Source: Halalkalibacter oceani
GTDB taxonomy: Bacteria; Bacillota; Bacilli; Bacillales; Bacillaceae_D
Length of the DNA: 64,000 nt
Assembly: GCF_023715705.1 (NCBI RefSeq)
Contig: NZ_JAMBOS010000019.1
Location: forward strand, 1-64,000
Direction: 5' to 3'
The notes beneath the pieces were generated by a model. It ran no database searches and was not told the DNA's origin. It saw only the letters and a program-made list of their open reading frames with translations. How positions within the stretch are numbered: the first letter of the stretch is position 1; the number at the start of each line of letters is the position of its first letter. Below, piece by piece: positions 54,390-63,245 of the stretch. The position numbers were made by a program, and so were the translations under genes.

Positions 54390-55946
54390 ATGAAATGGGG
54401 ATTTCATGAAAAAAACAAAGCTGTTTCTCTATCTTACAATTTTTTCATTCTATTAGCCTGTATTCGGCTATTGTGGCTAAACTTCCATGTTATTCCTTAT
54501 GAGCGATATGCTATCGATGGCGTCCTTGATCTGAGCAACGAGAACATGCCAATTGATGACGTTATTACATTAAGCGGTGACTGGTCTTTTTACCCGAACC
54601 AGCTGCTTCATCAAACAGAGGATCTTGAATCGTCCGAAAAGCGTTATCAACCTGTTCAAGGCGAATGGGATAAGGGAAATGAACAAGCTTCCCTTCAATA
54701 CGGCACCTATCATTTGCGGCTGCTCATAAATGAAGCAGATATGGCAAAGCCATACGGGATCAGAATTCCGTCCATCCGTTCCGCCTCCCAAGTTTACCTG
54801 AATGGGAAATCACTTGGACAGGCCGGGGTTCCAGCTGCTGATCAGTCGGATTTTATTTCTCGCAATGTTCCGTATTATGTATATTTCTATGCGGATACAG
54901 AGGAAATCGACTTGTTCATTCAAGTCGCTAATTTGCCTGATACCGGTCCCGGCAGTGTGGACCAGCACGTCACACTTGGACATATGGACGTTCTTAAACG
55001 AGAAGAGCTGATCGCGCTTATCAGCGAGATTACGGTGGCAATCGTTTTCCTGATCCATTCTCTTTATGCTGGAATCATTTATCTGTTAGGGATCAGGCAA
55101 AAAGAATTAATCTATTTTATGCTGCTTACGCTTCATGCCACATTAATGATTATGGCATCTGACAGCAAGCTTCTCTATACGCTATTTTTGAACGTCCCAT
55201 ACGACTGGCAAGTGAAGGTTACTTATTACATATATTCAGCGGTTATGCTGTTTTTGCTGGTCTATTTTAAGCATTTAATGCCAGACTATATGAACAACCG
55301 GCTTTTCCGGCTCGTGCGTCTGGGCTGTCTGGTCTACCTCACTTTTATTATCCTGGCACCCGTTTCGACGATATTGAGCGTCAAATCACTGTTGCTGTTT
55401 GTCATGCTGATTCCTTCGCTGATTATTACGATTCAGCTGATCCGTATTACGTTCCACGGAATGGCGGACAGCGTTTATATTATGTTAGGTGTAACAGCCG
55501 TAACGAGCAATGTAGTTTGGCTTGTGTTAAGTCCGAGAATTACTCCTGTGTATGTGTTTTACCCGTTTGACTTCCTGTTTGCGATCATAATTTTCTGTAT
55601 CTTTTGGTTCAAACGCTACTTCCGTAATGGCGAGCGGACAAAGCTGTTATCTGAACGGCTGAAACGGGCCAATAAGAAAAAAGATGAGTTCCTTGCGAAT
55701 ACATCCCATGAATTGCGCAATCCGCTTCATGGAATTGTCAGTATCGCCGAACATGTCTTAAAAACCGAACAAGCAGTGATAAGCGCCAAAAGCAGGCATG
55801 ACCTGGAGCTGCTGCTCACAGTCAGTCGCAGAATGGAGCTCCTTATTAACGACCTTCTCGACATGACACAATTAAAGGAAAATCAGATCCGGCTCACCCA
55901 AAGCCAGTCGATTTATCAGCAACGGTCAATGGGGCTCTCGATATGA
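54390..55946 (+). CDS. Hybrid sensor histidine kinase, 5' fragment (frameshifted)
   Basis: N-terminal part of a large sensor kinase: an extracellular galactose-binding-like 7TMR-DISM sensor region (about 45-210), seven membrane helices (about 215-410) and a HisKA domain with the phospho-accepting His in DEFLANTSHELRNPLHG. The frame ends by TGA at 55944 because of a one-base loss in CCCAAAGCC (A-run 55900-55902); adding one A gives continuous coding into the next frame. At the 5' end the better start is the ATG at 54406 (frame MKKTKLFLYLTIF), but that frame also needs one extra T in the T6 run at 54440-54445. Probably a pseudogene, or two sequencing errors. Confidence 0.7.
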   Translation: MKWGFHEKNKAVSLSYNFFILLACIRLLWLNFHVIPYERYAIDGVLDLSNENMPIDDVITLSGDWSFYPNQLLHQTEDLESSEKRYQPVQGEWDKGNEQASLQYGTYHLRLLINEADMAKPYGIRIPSIRSASQVYLNGKSLGQAGVPAADQSDFISRNVPYYVYFYADTEEIDLFIQVANLPDTGPGSVDQHVTLGHMDVLKREELIALISEITVAIVFLIHSLYAGIIYLLGIRQKELIYFMLLTLHATLMIMASDSKLLYTLFLNVPYDWQVKVTYYIYSAVMLFLLVYFKHLMPDYMNNRLFRLVRLGCLVYLTFIILAPVSTILSVKSLLLFVMLIPSLIITIQLIRITFHGMADSVYIMLGVTAVTSNVVWLVLSPRITPVYVFYPFDFLFAIIIFCIFWFKRYFRNGERTKLLSERLKRANKKKDEFLANTSHELRNPLHGIVSIAEHVLKTEQAVISAKSRHDLELLLTVSRRMELLINDLLDMTQLKENQIRLTQSQSIYQQRSMGLSI

Positions 55947-57460
55947 TTTGCTTTTTAAGCGCAGGAAAGCCCGTTCGCCTGATATCGGAAGTAAGCGACG
56001 ATTTCCCTGCCGTGAAGGCCGATGAGAATCGTTTACTTCAAATTCTGTTTAACCTTGTTCATAATGCAATGAAATATACGGAAAAAGGTTCGATTACGAT
56101 TCGCGCTTCGGTAGTTGGCTCGAACGCTTATATTAGTGTGATCGATACCGGTCCGGGAATTGACGAAGATGTGCAAAAAAGGATGTTTGAGCCTTATGAA
56201 CAGGGCGACCCAGGAAAGGCAGCTTCAGCTGGAGGCATCGGGCTCGGGCTGGCAATATGCCGGGAGCTTGTCGAGCTTCATGGCGGTGAGTTGACTGTCA
56301 GTTCAACGAAAGGAAGCGGCACTACCTTTACTTTTTTCCTGCCTGTAACGGAAGAAATTGCTGAAGGTCTTGAGCATAATGAGCAGTTTATTGAACATGA
56401 ACAATCTGGAGCCGCTCTTCAAGCTTCAGAGCTACTAACTGAAGAGGAAGCTTCATCTGTGGCAAATATATTGATGGTCGACGATGATCCTGTCAATCTG
56501 CACATTATGGGAAAAACAATTTCAGCAGAAAATTATGCGATTACGACTGCGTTAAGCGGGCAGGAAGCATTAGAAAAACTGACAGACCGGAACTGGGACT
56601 TGGTCATCAGTGATGTGATGATGCCACAAATGTCCGGCTACGAGCTGACCGAAATCATCCGGAAACGCTTCACCATTTCTGAACTTCCGGTTTTATTGCT
56701 GACAGCGCGCAATCGTCCGGAAGACATTTACACCGGCTTCCAATCCGGTGCGAACGACTATATTACAAAGCCTGTTAATTCTTTAGAGCTTAGGGCACGC
56801 GTCCTCACATTGGTTCGCATTAAGCAAACGACGTCCGAGCACCTGCGAATGGAAGCCGCATGGCTACAGGCGCAAATCCAGCCGCACTTTCTGTTTAATA
56901 CATTGAACACGATACTTGCTTTAATGGAATATGATCAGGAAAAAATGAGAAAAGTTTTTGAAGCCTTTATCGACTATTTACAATCAGGCTTTGATTTCGA
57001 AAATTCAAAGCAGGCGATCCCGCTCCAGCAGGAATTGGCGGTTGTTCGATCCTATTTATTTATTGAACAGGAAAGGTTCGGGCAACGCTTAACAGTAATT
57101 TGGGAAGGAGAAGACGATATCGACGTGGACGTCCCTCCTCTCTCGATCCAGACATTGGTCGAAAATGCGTTAAATCACGGAATTTTAAAGCGGGTTGAAG
57201 GGGGAACCGTCCGCCTTGCAATCACCAGCGACGGGCAGGAAGTGACAATATCGATTGCCGATGATGGCGTGGGCATGCCTGCTGACATAAGTCAGGGTGC
57301 GTTTATGCAAGCAAAACCGACAAAGGGCGTTGGGCTGTACAATACCGACCGGCGCCTGAAGCAACTATACGGTCACGGATTGTCGATCCAAAGCACCCCA
57401 AACGAAGGGACAACGGTCTCCTTCCGCATTCCCTTGAAAAAAAAGCAGCTTGATCGTTGA
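55943..57460 (+). CDS. Hybrid sensor histidine kinase, 3' fragment (HATPase-REC-HisK-HATPase)
   Basis: Continuation of the preceding gene in another frame. Order: HATPase (about 1-130; N-box LVHNAMKYTEKG, G-box GGIGLGLAICRELV), receiver domain (173-290; VDDDP, phospho-Asp in VISDVMMPQ, Lys in DYITKPVN), then a second, LytS-type kinase module with QIQPHFLFNTLNTI (about 312) and LVENALNHG. The ATG at 55943 overlaps the upstream stop (ATGA) but no ribosome site is evident and the N-terminal part lacks the HisKA, so independent function as a soluble kinase is uncertain. Upstream codons in this frame (PVDLSATVNGALDM) continue the HisKA-HATPase linker. Confidence 0.75.
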   Translation: MICFLSAGKPVRLISEVSDDFPAVKADENRLLQILFNLVHNAMKYTEKGSITIRASVVGSNAYISVIDTGPGIDEDVQKRMFEPYEQGDPGKAASAGGIGLGLAICRELVELHGGELTVSSTKGSGTTFTFFLPVTEEIAEGLEHNEQFIEHEQSGAALQASELLTEEEASSVANILMVDDDPVNLHIMGKTISAENYAITTALSGQEALEKLTDRNWDLVISDVMMPQMSGYELTEIIRKRFTISELPVLLLTARNRPEDIYTGFQSGANDYITKPVNSLELRARVLTLVRIKQTTSEHLRMEAAWLQAQIQPHFLFNTLNTILALMEYDQEKMRKVFEAFIDYLQSGFDFENSKQAIPLQQELAVVRSYLFIEQERFGQRLTVIWEGEDDIDVDVPPLSIQTLVENALNHGILKRVEGGTVRLAITSDGQEVTISIADDGVGMPADISQGAFMQAKPTKGVGLYNTDRRLKQLYGHGLSIQSTPNEGTTVSFRIPLKKKQLDR

Positions 57461-57490
57461 AAAGCTAGAATGAGAATGAGACAAAGCTAA

Positions 57491-57560
57491 GGGGGTTGGA
57501 CAAAAGGTAAATCCGCCTTTTGGTTCACCCCCGAAAGCATTGTAGAACGGAGACATTTCT
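57491..57560. repeat. Hairpin repeat, copy 6 (weak), after the kinase gene
   Basis: GGGGGTT.G.CAAAAGG pairs with CCTTTTGG..CACCCCC (57491-57532) 30 bp after the kinase stop, followed by AAAGCATTGTAGAACGGAGA, a distant version of the repeat tail. No T-run. Confidence 0.45.
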
Positions 57561-57670
57561 CAGTTTGCAAGTCTTTGGACAGCACCTTCAATACTCCAAT
57601 CATTTCTTTTCGTTCTTCGGGAGCAATCAACAGCTGCTTGTTTAATTGCAAAAGCTACTTTCCTCGCTCC

Positions 57671-57859
57671 TCAACGCCTCTCTGCTGTCATTAAGACAAA
57701 AAGTCGCACAGCATGGACAAAAAGAGTGAGACTAAACAGACCAATTAACGTAATATCAAAAACAGCTGGTGTCTGAAAATCAACAAAAAGCACCATAACT
57801 GCTAACCCTATTCCTAGCATCAATACATTCATATAACCAAATTTTTCAAGCATCAGCAT
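57671..57859 (-). CDS. Small two-helix membrane protein
   Basis: 62 aa, two hydrophobic helices (about 10-27 and 32-55) joined by a short loop, ending in a basic tail. No homologue recognised and no strong ribosome site, but the hydrophobic pattern and lack of rare codons suggest a real gene. Orientation matches the small basic-protein gene 54 bp upstream, so they may be cotranscribed. Confidence 0.5.
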   Translation of the reverse strand: MLMLEKFGYMNVLMLGIGLAVMVLFVDFQTPAVFDITLIGLFSLTLFVHAVRLFVLMTAERR

Positions 57860-57913
57860 CTGTGGATGTGCTATTTATATTTTAGCAGGGGCAGGAAGTA
57901 TCCTCCCTCTCCA

Positions 57914-58063
57914 TTAGCGGCGACGTTTCTTTTTCGGAGGAGAACGTCGTTTTTCTTTTTTTCGTTCTTGTTTTAACTCGTAAATGTCTTTCAAACTTGA
58001 TGTAATTGCTTTGAAAGCTCCAGCAATAAGAGCGAAAAGCGCGATGAGCTTTTCGGCATCCAC
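57914..58063 (-). CDS. Small basic protein (49 aa)
   Basis: Reading frame GTG...TAA of 49 codons, with AAGGAGG seven bases before the GTG and a TATAAT -10 box at about 58094-58089 on the minus strand. The N-terminal half is an amphipathic or membrane-inserting helix (KLIALFALIAGAFKAITSSL). The C-terminus is strongly basic (KQERKKEKRR then PPKKKRRR). No family recognised. The good ribosome site and amino-acid pattern support a real gene. Confidence 0.65.
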   Translation of the reverse strand: MDAEKLIALFALIAGAFKAITSSLKDIYELKQERKKEKRRSPPKKKRRR

Positions 58064-58251
58064 TGATTCGCCTCCTTTCTACCATCATTATACTGTTTAC
58101 AAAGGAGGCAATGAATAGGTGTGATGCTTATTTCCCTCAAAATAAGCATGTAGCCTTGCAATAACTTCCTCACTCTTCTGATATCGGGAAGCCCAGGCAA
58201 TTGGCTCATTTTTCCGGTAGTACAACGAACGTATATTCGCATATAATAAGT

Positions 58252-58304
58252 AAGAAAACCGCCAGGCGGTTTTCTTAGAAGTGGCGTGCAAAGCCGTTAC
58301 AGCC
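58252..58304. repeat. Hairpin-plus-tail repeat, copy 7
   Basis: AAGAAAACCG-ccagg-CGGTTTTCTT (58252-58276) followed by AGAAGTGGCGTGCAAAGCCG and TTACAGCC. Stem and tail closely match copy 2 at 12.7 kb. Confidence 0.7.
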
Positions 58305-58324
58305 AAAAAAGGAAGGGTGGTTAC

Positions 58325-58687
58325 ATGCATATCCTACACGAGAAGCAGATCCAGCAGCTTGTCCACCAGTTTATCTTTTTGCCTTTAGCCCGCACCGTTT
58401 TTGAGCAAGATCGCCAAAAGATCGGGCAGGCCAAACTCAAAATCCCTTTTCCGTATGTGCAAATGATTGATGCTGCGATCAAGGAAATCACACTCGATCT
58501 TCGAAATTTGCGAAGAGAAACGAGAAGAAGCGGCCTTACCGTATACAAAGAGGAACAAGGCTATCTCGTCGTCTGGCGGGGCTACCGCAATAAGGTCAGC
58601 TACACCCCCGACGCGATGCGCCGCCATGTATCAGATGTGATGAGCCGCTACTTAAAGCAGGCCTTAAGGCAAAATAAGAAAGAGTAA
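58325..58687 (+). CDS. Conserved hypothetical protein
   Basis: 120 aa soluble protein, helical at both ends with a beta hairpin in the middle (GLTVYKEEQGYLVVWRGYRNK). No named family recognised. The ATG at 58325 has AGGGTGG four bases upstream; an earlier ATG at 58286 would start inside the repeat tail. Alone on the plus strand. Confidence 0.6.
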   Translation: MHILHEKQIQQLVHQFIFLPLARTVFEQDRQKIGQAKLKIPFPYVQMIDAAIKEITLDLRNLRRETRRSGLTVYKEEQGYLVVWRGYRNKVSYTPDAMRRHVSDVMSRYLKQALRQNKKE

Positions 58688-58827
58688 TGGAGACAATTGC
58701 TAAAGGAATTGTAATTCCGCTAATAAGTGGCAAAATGTCAGCGCAGCTAACCCAGCAACAAAGCGCTTACCTGTTTGAATGATTGTGAGATTTTTGAATA
58801 TGCCTACGTCTCTGTTACATCTCAAAG

Positions 58828-58855
58828 AAACCTAGCGAGTAAACTCACTAGGTTT
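58828..58855 (-). terminator. Terminator of the lactate permease gene
   Basis: AAACCTAG.GAGT-aa-ACTC.CTAGGTTT forms a stem 25 bp after the lctP stop, followed on the minus strand by a T-rich stretch. Confidence 0.8.
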
Positions 58856-58880
58856 GCGGTAAACTACTAACTCGTTTTAT

Positions 58881-60662
58881 TTATTTCGATATCGTCCTGT
58901 TGTTTTGAACAATCGTTGTCATTCTCTTACGATTAGACGCAATGATATAGACAGCAGCCCCCGCAATCAAGACAACGATTAATGAGCCAACATTCCAGAG
59001 TCCTTTTTGTGAATACCAAACAATTGAATACCCAACTGCTCCCGTTAAGAACGCGTAGTAAGCAAATGGAATAAGGGTTTTTCTAATAACCTCACCTTCT
59101 CGACCTACAATACCTACAACAGCTGATGCAGCGACAACATTATGAACACAAATCATATTTCCTGCTGCCCCCCCAACTGCCTGTAATGCCACTATCCAAG
59201 TCGGATTAACTCCAATTTGTGAACCAACATCGTACTGAAACAGTGCAAACATCATATTACTAACTGTATTACTTCCTGCAATAAACGCTCCTAGCCCGCC
59301 AATAAACGTTGCAAAGAACGGCCAGTACTCACCAGCTAAAGCAACTGCACCATTTGCAAGTTCAATTGGCATTTGGTCATAGCCTGCCGCACCGCCACCA
59401 GTGTTAATAAAGACTTGGACCATTGGAACAGTAAAAACAAGCGCCGTTGAAGCGGCCAGAGTTGTTTTCAAAGAGGTAGACACCACTTTTTTGTATGCGC
59501 TTCCATTCATGCCATGCATAAAATACGTAATCAATGAGACAAGAATAAAAATTGTTGCAGGTGAATAAAGAGGCTGAAAGCTAGCTGTAATTCCCGAGCC
59601 AAACATATTTTCAGCTGACAAAACCCACGCTTGCGCCCATGCTTTGAATGGTAAAACATCTAATCTTGTTAGGACAAGGAATCCACCGACTAGAACATAA
59701 GGAACCCATGCCATCATCATGCTCATTGAACCGCTTTTATGAACAATATTTTGAATCTCAAGTTTGCCAGACCATGATGAGTCCCACTTTGATTTGTCTT
59801 CAAAATCCCAAATCTCATCTTTCGCTGGCATAAGAAATCCTTTCTTTGCAGCAGAAATAACAATGATTAATCCAATTAACCCCCCAATCATCGCTGGAAA
59901 CTCAGGACCAAGGACATTCGCCACGATGACATATGGAATTGTCATCGCAAAAGAGGCAAACAGGGCAAACTTCCACATCTTAATTCCTTCACTAAATGAT
60001 TTATTCTTTCCAAAGAACCTTGTCATCAGTGCAACTACAAATAATGGGATGAGAGCCCCTGCAACCATATGCAGAATTGCTGCTTTCCCCCCTATAACCG
60101 TCGCTAGGCTAAGGAAGTCATCCGTTATCGAACTATTAACAGCTAATCCATTCTGAATCCCTACCAAAACAGGTGTTCCAACAGCACCAAACGTAACTGG
60201 CGTGCTTTGGATCACCATTCCAGCTAGAACGGCCGCCATTGCTGGGAAGCCTAAGCCAACTAACAAAGGTACAGCTACAGCCGCTGGTGTTCCAAAACCC
60301 GATGAACCTTCAATGAAAGATCCGAATAACCAAGCAACGATAATAACCTGAACTCGTCTATCAGGAGAAATATCCGTAAATCCTTGACGAATTGTACTTA
60401 GCGCTCCACTTTCTTGTAATGTATTTAACAACAAAATTGCACCAAAAATAATAAACAAGAGCGTACCCGCAACAACAAGCCCATTGACAGAAGCTGCTGC
60501 AACATTCGCAAATGGAACTTGCCAGATAAACAATGCAAGCGCTACCGCAACAAGATACGAAATTGGCATCGCCTTACTTGCAGGCATCCTGAACCCTACT
60601 AGGAAAACTGCAACTGCAATGATTGGAAGCAACGACAGAAAGGCTAACATACCAGTACCCAT
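58881..60662 (-). CDS. lctP: L-lactate permease family transporter
   Basis: 593 aa with 12 to 14 membrane helices, LctP/LldP family, lactate:H+ symport at the membrane. [21 protein letters not shown] near residue 115 and [20 protein letters not shown] near 465 are the two conserved pore motifs. GGGGGA lies seven bases before the ATG. Single-gene unit; no lactate dehydrogenase or lutABC genes are adjacent. An inverted repeat just after the promoter suggests regulation. More AT-rich than the genes around it. Confidence 0.92.
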   Translation of the reverse strand: MGTGMLAFLSLLPIIAVAVFLVGFRMPASKAMPISYLVAVALALFIWQVPFANVAAASVNGLVVAGTLLFIIFGAILLLNTLQESGALSTIRQGFTDISPDRRVQVIIVAWLFGSFIEGSSGFGTPAAVAVPLLVGLGFPAMAAVLAGMVIQSTPVTFGAVGTPVLVGIQNGLAVNSSITDDFLSLATVIGGKAAILHMVAGALIPLFVVALMTRFFGKNKSFSEGIKMWKFALFASFAMTIPYVIVANVLGPEFPAMIGGLIGLIIVISAAKKGFLMPAKDEIWDFEDKSKWDSSWSGKLEIQNIVHKSGSMSMMMAWVPYVLVGGFLVLTRLDVLPFKAWAQAWVLSAENMFGSGITASFQPLYSPATIFILVSLITYFMHGMNGSAYKKVVSTSLKTTLAASTALVFTVPMVQVFINTGGGAAGYDQMPIELANGAVALAGEYWPFFATFIGGLGAFIAGSNTVSNMMFALFQYDVGSQIGVNPTWIVALQAVGGAAGNMICVHNVVAASAVVGIVGREGEVIRKTLIPFAYYAFLTGAVGYSIVWYSQKGLWNVGSLIVVLIAGAAVYIIASNRKRMTTIVQNNRTISK

Positions 60663-60708
60663 TCAAGATCCCCCTTTTTTCAGTTAATAGTTAATGCTCA
60701 GAAATAAA

Positions 60709-60765
60709 AATATTCTTTAAATGGAATATTCAGTATAATTATATATATTCTTCTTTAAATTACAA
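60709..60765 (-). promoter_or_regulatory. lctP promoter with inverted repeat
   Basis: Minus strand: TTGTAA (60765-60760), 16-bp spacer, TATAAT (60743-60738). Directly past the expected transcript start, AATATTC-tttaaatg-GAATATT (60709-60730) is a possible repressor site. The rest of the 323-bp space is AT-rich with no gene. Confidence 0.5.
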
Positions 60766-60940
60766 CAATTATTCGAAAATTAAATAAATCAATTATAACC
60801 ATTCATCGTGTACTGCCTACTGTCATAGATAGTCTTATACATATGCATTCAATGTGACACTTGTTTTCTTCATTAATCATTACTAATCTCTATCTTCCTC
60901 TTATTCATTAACAATTAATGTCCGCATTACATCACAAAAC

Positions 60941-60966
60941 AAGCAGGAAGAGGTGTCTTCCTGCTT
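60941..60966 (-). terminator. Terminator after yhbH
   Basis: AAGCAGGAAGA-ggtg-TCTTCCTGCTT, 11-bp perfect stem, followed on the minus strand by GTTTTG. Confidence 0.8.
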
Positions 60967-60985
60967 GCATTCATGTGGTTGGATA

Positions 60986-62158
60986 TTACCTGACAGCCAT
61001 ACCTTCCTCTTCTTTCTTGAAAAACGTCTTCATCGCGTGGTACACATCGCCTTTTTCCTTGAGGATATGGTAGCGGAAGCGCGTGTCGTCGATGTTTTTG
61101 TAGGCGCTCATCAGGGTCGAATGCCGGCTGTACTGATTGACCTCGCCGTAGCCAAACATGCTTGATACTTCCATCAGCTTCTCAACGAGTTTCAGACAGC
61201 GGGCATTGTCGGAGGTCAGGTTGTCGCCGTCGGAGAAGTGGAACGGATAGATGTTGTAGCGTGCCGGGTCATAGTCTGTTTCGATTCGTTCGAGTGCTTT
61301 GCGGTAGGCCGAGGAGCAGATCGTGCCGCCGCTTTCTCCTTTTGAGAAGAAATCTTCCTCCGAGACGACCTTCGCTTCGGTATGATGGGCAATGAATTCA
61401 ATATCGACGGTTTCGTACTTCGTCCGTAAGAAGCGCGTCATCCAGAAAAAGAAGCTTCGTGCCATGTATTTTTCCCAGCGCCCCATCGAGCCGCTTGTAT
61501 CCATCATCGCCAGCACGACGGCCTTTGATTCGGGGCGGATGGTTTCATTCCATGTTTTAAAGCGAAGATCATCATTTTGAATCGGAATAAGGCCTGGGCG
61601 TCCTTCCAACGCATTTCGTTTAATCGCCGATAAAATCGTCCGTCGCTTGTCGATGTTGCCCATCAGCCCTTTTTTACGGATGTCATTAAACGAAATATCC
61701 TCAATCACCATTTCGTCTTCTTCCTTCTTTTGTAAGTTTGGCAGTTCGAGCTGACGGAAGAGGATTTCTTCGAGCTCCATGATCGAGACTTCTGCTTCAA
61801 AATAATCCTCGCCCGCCTGGTCGCCGGCTCCCTGACCTTTGCCGGGACCCTGCTGCTTCGCATTCGGATCGCGGGCGACGACGTCTCCAACCTTGCTTTC
61901 CCCGTCTCCCTGACCAACATGCTTGTTTTTATCATAGTTATAGCGGATTTTGTATTCATCGAGGGAACGAATTGGAATACGAATGACGTCACGCCCGTTA
62001 GACATAACGATGCTCTCCTCACTGACAAGGTCGGGCAGGTTCTTCTTAATCGCTTCCTGGACCTTTTCTTGATGGCGGCGCTGGTCCTGATATCCTTTTC
62101 GATGCAGACTCCAGTTTTCCTGTGACACAACAAATTGGCGCTGGTCCTTGCTTGTCAT
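60986..62158 (-). CDS. yhbH: Sporulation protein YhbH (DUF444)
   Basis: 390 aa, same length as B. subtilis YhbH. DUF444 proteins have a von Willebrand A-like fold; the metal-site motif DTSGSMG is present ([21 protein letters not shown]). N-terminal [18 protein letters not shown] and [13 protein letters not shown]-type segments fit. It works with the kinase PrkA during sporulation in Bacillus. GGAGGG lies eight bases before the ATG. A signal peptidase gene separates it from prkA, which is not the usual direct neighbour arrangement. Confidence 0.92.
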   Translation of the reverse strand: MTSKDQRQFVVSQENWSLHRKGYQDQRRHQEKVQEAIKKNLPDLVSEESIVMSNGRDVIRIPIRSLDEYKIRYNYDKNKHVGQGDGESKVGDVVARDPNAKQQGPGKGQGAGDQAGEDYFEAEVSIMELEEILFRQLELPNLQKKEEDEMVIEDISFNDIRKKGLMGNIDKRRTILSAIKRNALEGRPGLIPIQNDDLRFKTWNETIRPESKAVVLAMMDTSGSMGRWEKYMARSFFFWMTRFLRTKYETVDIEFIAHHTEAKVVSEEDFFSKGESGGTICSSAYRKALERIETDYDPARYNIYPFHFSDGDNLTSDNARCLKLVEKLMEVSSMFGYGEVNQYSRHSTLMSAYKNIDDTRFRYHILKEKGDVYHAMKTFFKKEEEGMAVR

Positions 62159-62405
62159 GTACTTTCCCTCCTCTTTTCTTGCTTTTCCGTCACATCCCTA
62201 TAAAAAGAATGATCATGCAACTGACCATGTTATAAATGATTCACTCTTTTGAACCAGTTGAATATAATGGTTTCGAGCCATATCTAAAATGGCTTACTCT
62301 ATCCTATGCAGACAGGTCAGAGAGTTGCTAATAAATTCTGACAAATGGGGGAGAAATAAGCGGACAAGCCGGAAAAAGATAAGGACCGCAGAGCTAGGCT
62401 AAATG

Positions 62406-62438
62406 AAAAAGCTCCCTTGCCGTTTCGACAATGAAGCT
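62406..62438 (-). terminator. Terminator of the signal peptidase gene
   Basis: AGCT...TTG.CG-aaa-CG.CAA...AGCT followed by five T on the minus strand, about 20 bp after the stop. The 301-bp space between this gene and yhbH otherwise holds only the presumed yhbH promoter, not defined clearly enough to call. Confidence 0.65.
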
Positions 62439-62459
62439 CTTCTTATCCGCTACGGAACC

Positions 62460-62996
62460 TTAATTCACGATACCAGCTTCTGTTAAGGGCCAGAAACGCA
62501 AATCAACCTTACCGACAATCTGGTCAATCGGAATCGGACCGAGACGGCGGCTGTCAAGGCTGTTAGGCCGGTTGTCACCAAGTACAAAGACATGACCCGG
62601 GGGAATCTGTTCAGGAAAAGCAAAATCATTTGTGTAAAAGCCAAACCCGTATTCCTGCTTTTTCTGTTCAAGAAATGGTTCTTCAACCGGCTGATTGTTA
62701 ATATAAAGCACGTCTTCTTTCACAGCCACTGTATCCCCCGGCAGGCCAATGACGCGTTTAATATAGTCCTCTTCCTCCGTCGCATGGAAGACAATCAAAT
62801 CAAAGCGGTCCGGCTCTGTAAAGCCATAACCGATTTTATTAATAATAAACCGCTCTCCGTCATAGACATTCGGCATCATTGATTCCCCTTGTACCTCATA
62901 GCTTGTAAATAAAAAAGTCCGCACGATTACAGCTAGAATGACAGCTATCATAATTGCTTTTGTCCACTCAAGCCACTCATTTTTCTTCGTCTCCAC
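62460..62996 (-). CDS. sip: Type I signal peptidase
   Basis: 178 aa, membrane-anchored serine/lysine protease that removes signal peptides from secreted proteins. One N-terminal helix (12-31), catalytic Ser39 in QGESMMPN, catalytic Lys80 in DYIKRVIGLPGD, and the GDNRPNSLDSRRLGPI box. The GTG at 62996 with GGAGG seven bases upstream is preferred to the ATG at 63053, giving the usual short cytoplasmic tail. It sits between prkA and yhbH and has its own terminator. Confidence 0.93.
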   Translation of the reverse strand: METKKNEWLEWTKAIMIAVILAVIVRTFLFTSYEVQGESMMPNVYDGERFIINKIGYGFTEPDRFDLIVFHATEEEDYIKRVIGLPGDTVAVKEDVLYINNQPVEEPFLEQKKQEYGFGFYTNDFAFPEQIPPGHVFVLGDNRPNSLDSRRLGPIPIDQIVGKVDLRFWPLTEAGIVN

Positions 62997-63107
62997 GGTA
63001 GCTCCTCCGACCCTTTTTCTTATTAACTTAACACTGTTTTTGGACAAGCTCAAGTCCCAGAGACATAAACTCTTTTTTCCCCTTTGTCTTCTGGCCCAGG
63101 CTCTGTC

Positions 63108-63135
63108 TTAGAAGCACGGTGCAGGGCCGTTTTAA
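63108..63135. repeat. Repeat tail, copy 8 (no hairpin)
   Basis: TTAGAAGCACGGTGCAGGGC followed by CGTTTTA is the tail of the hairpin repeat found at 12.7 and 58.3 kb, but no matching stem precedes it, so the copy is partial. Confidence 0.5.
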
Positions 63136-63193
63136 GGCCTTTGCTCTCCATAAGGGTGAGGCGTGCTACGCGCGTGGCCGCTGACTTCCTTAT

Positions 63194-63238
63194 AAAAAGG
63201 CTCCTCCTGCCAGAGAATGTACTGGCGGGAGAAGCCTT
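63194..63238 (-). terminator. Terminator of prkA
   Basis: AAGGCTTCTCC.GCCAG and its complement form a stem after the prkA stop, followed by five T on the minus strand. Confidence 0.85.
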
Positions 63239-63245
63239 GCTTGTT

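Noticed and set aside
57488-57652. Minus-strand frame starting TTG with NKQLLIAPEERKEMIG
   Set aside because: It resembles a short helical protein at first but then reads through the repeat hairpin; no support for a full gene.
58097-58330. 77-codon minus-strand frame containing YRKNEPIAWASRYQKSEEVI
   Set aside because: The C-terminal 50 residues look protein-like, but the only start lies beyond the repeat hairpin and there is no ribosome site. Possibly a gene remnant.
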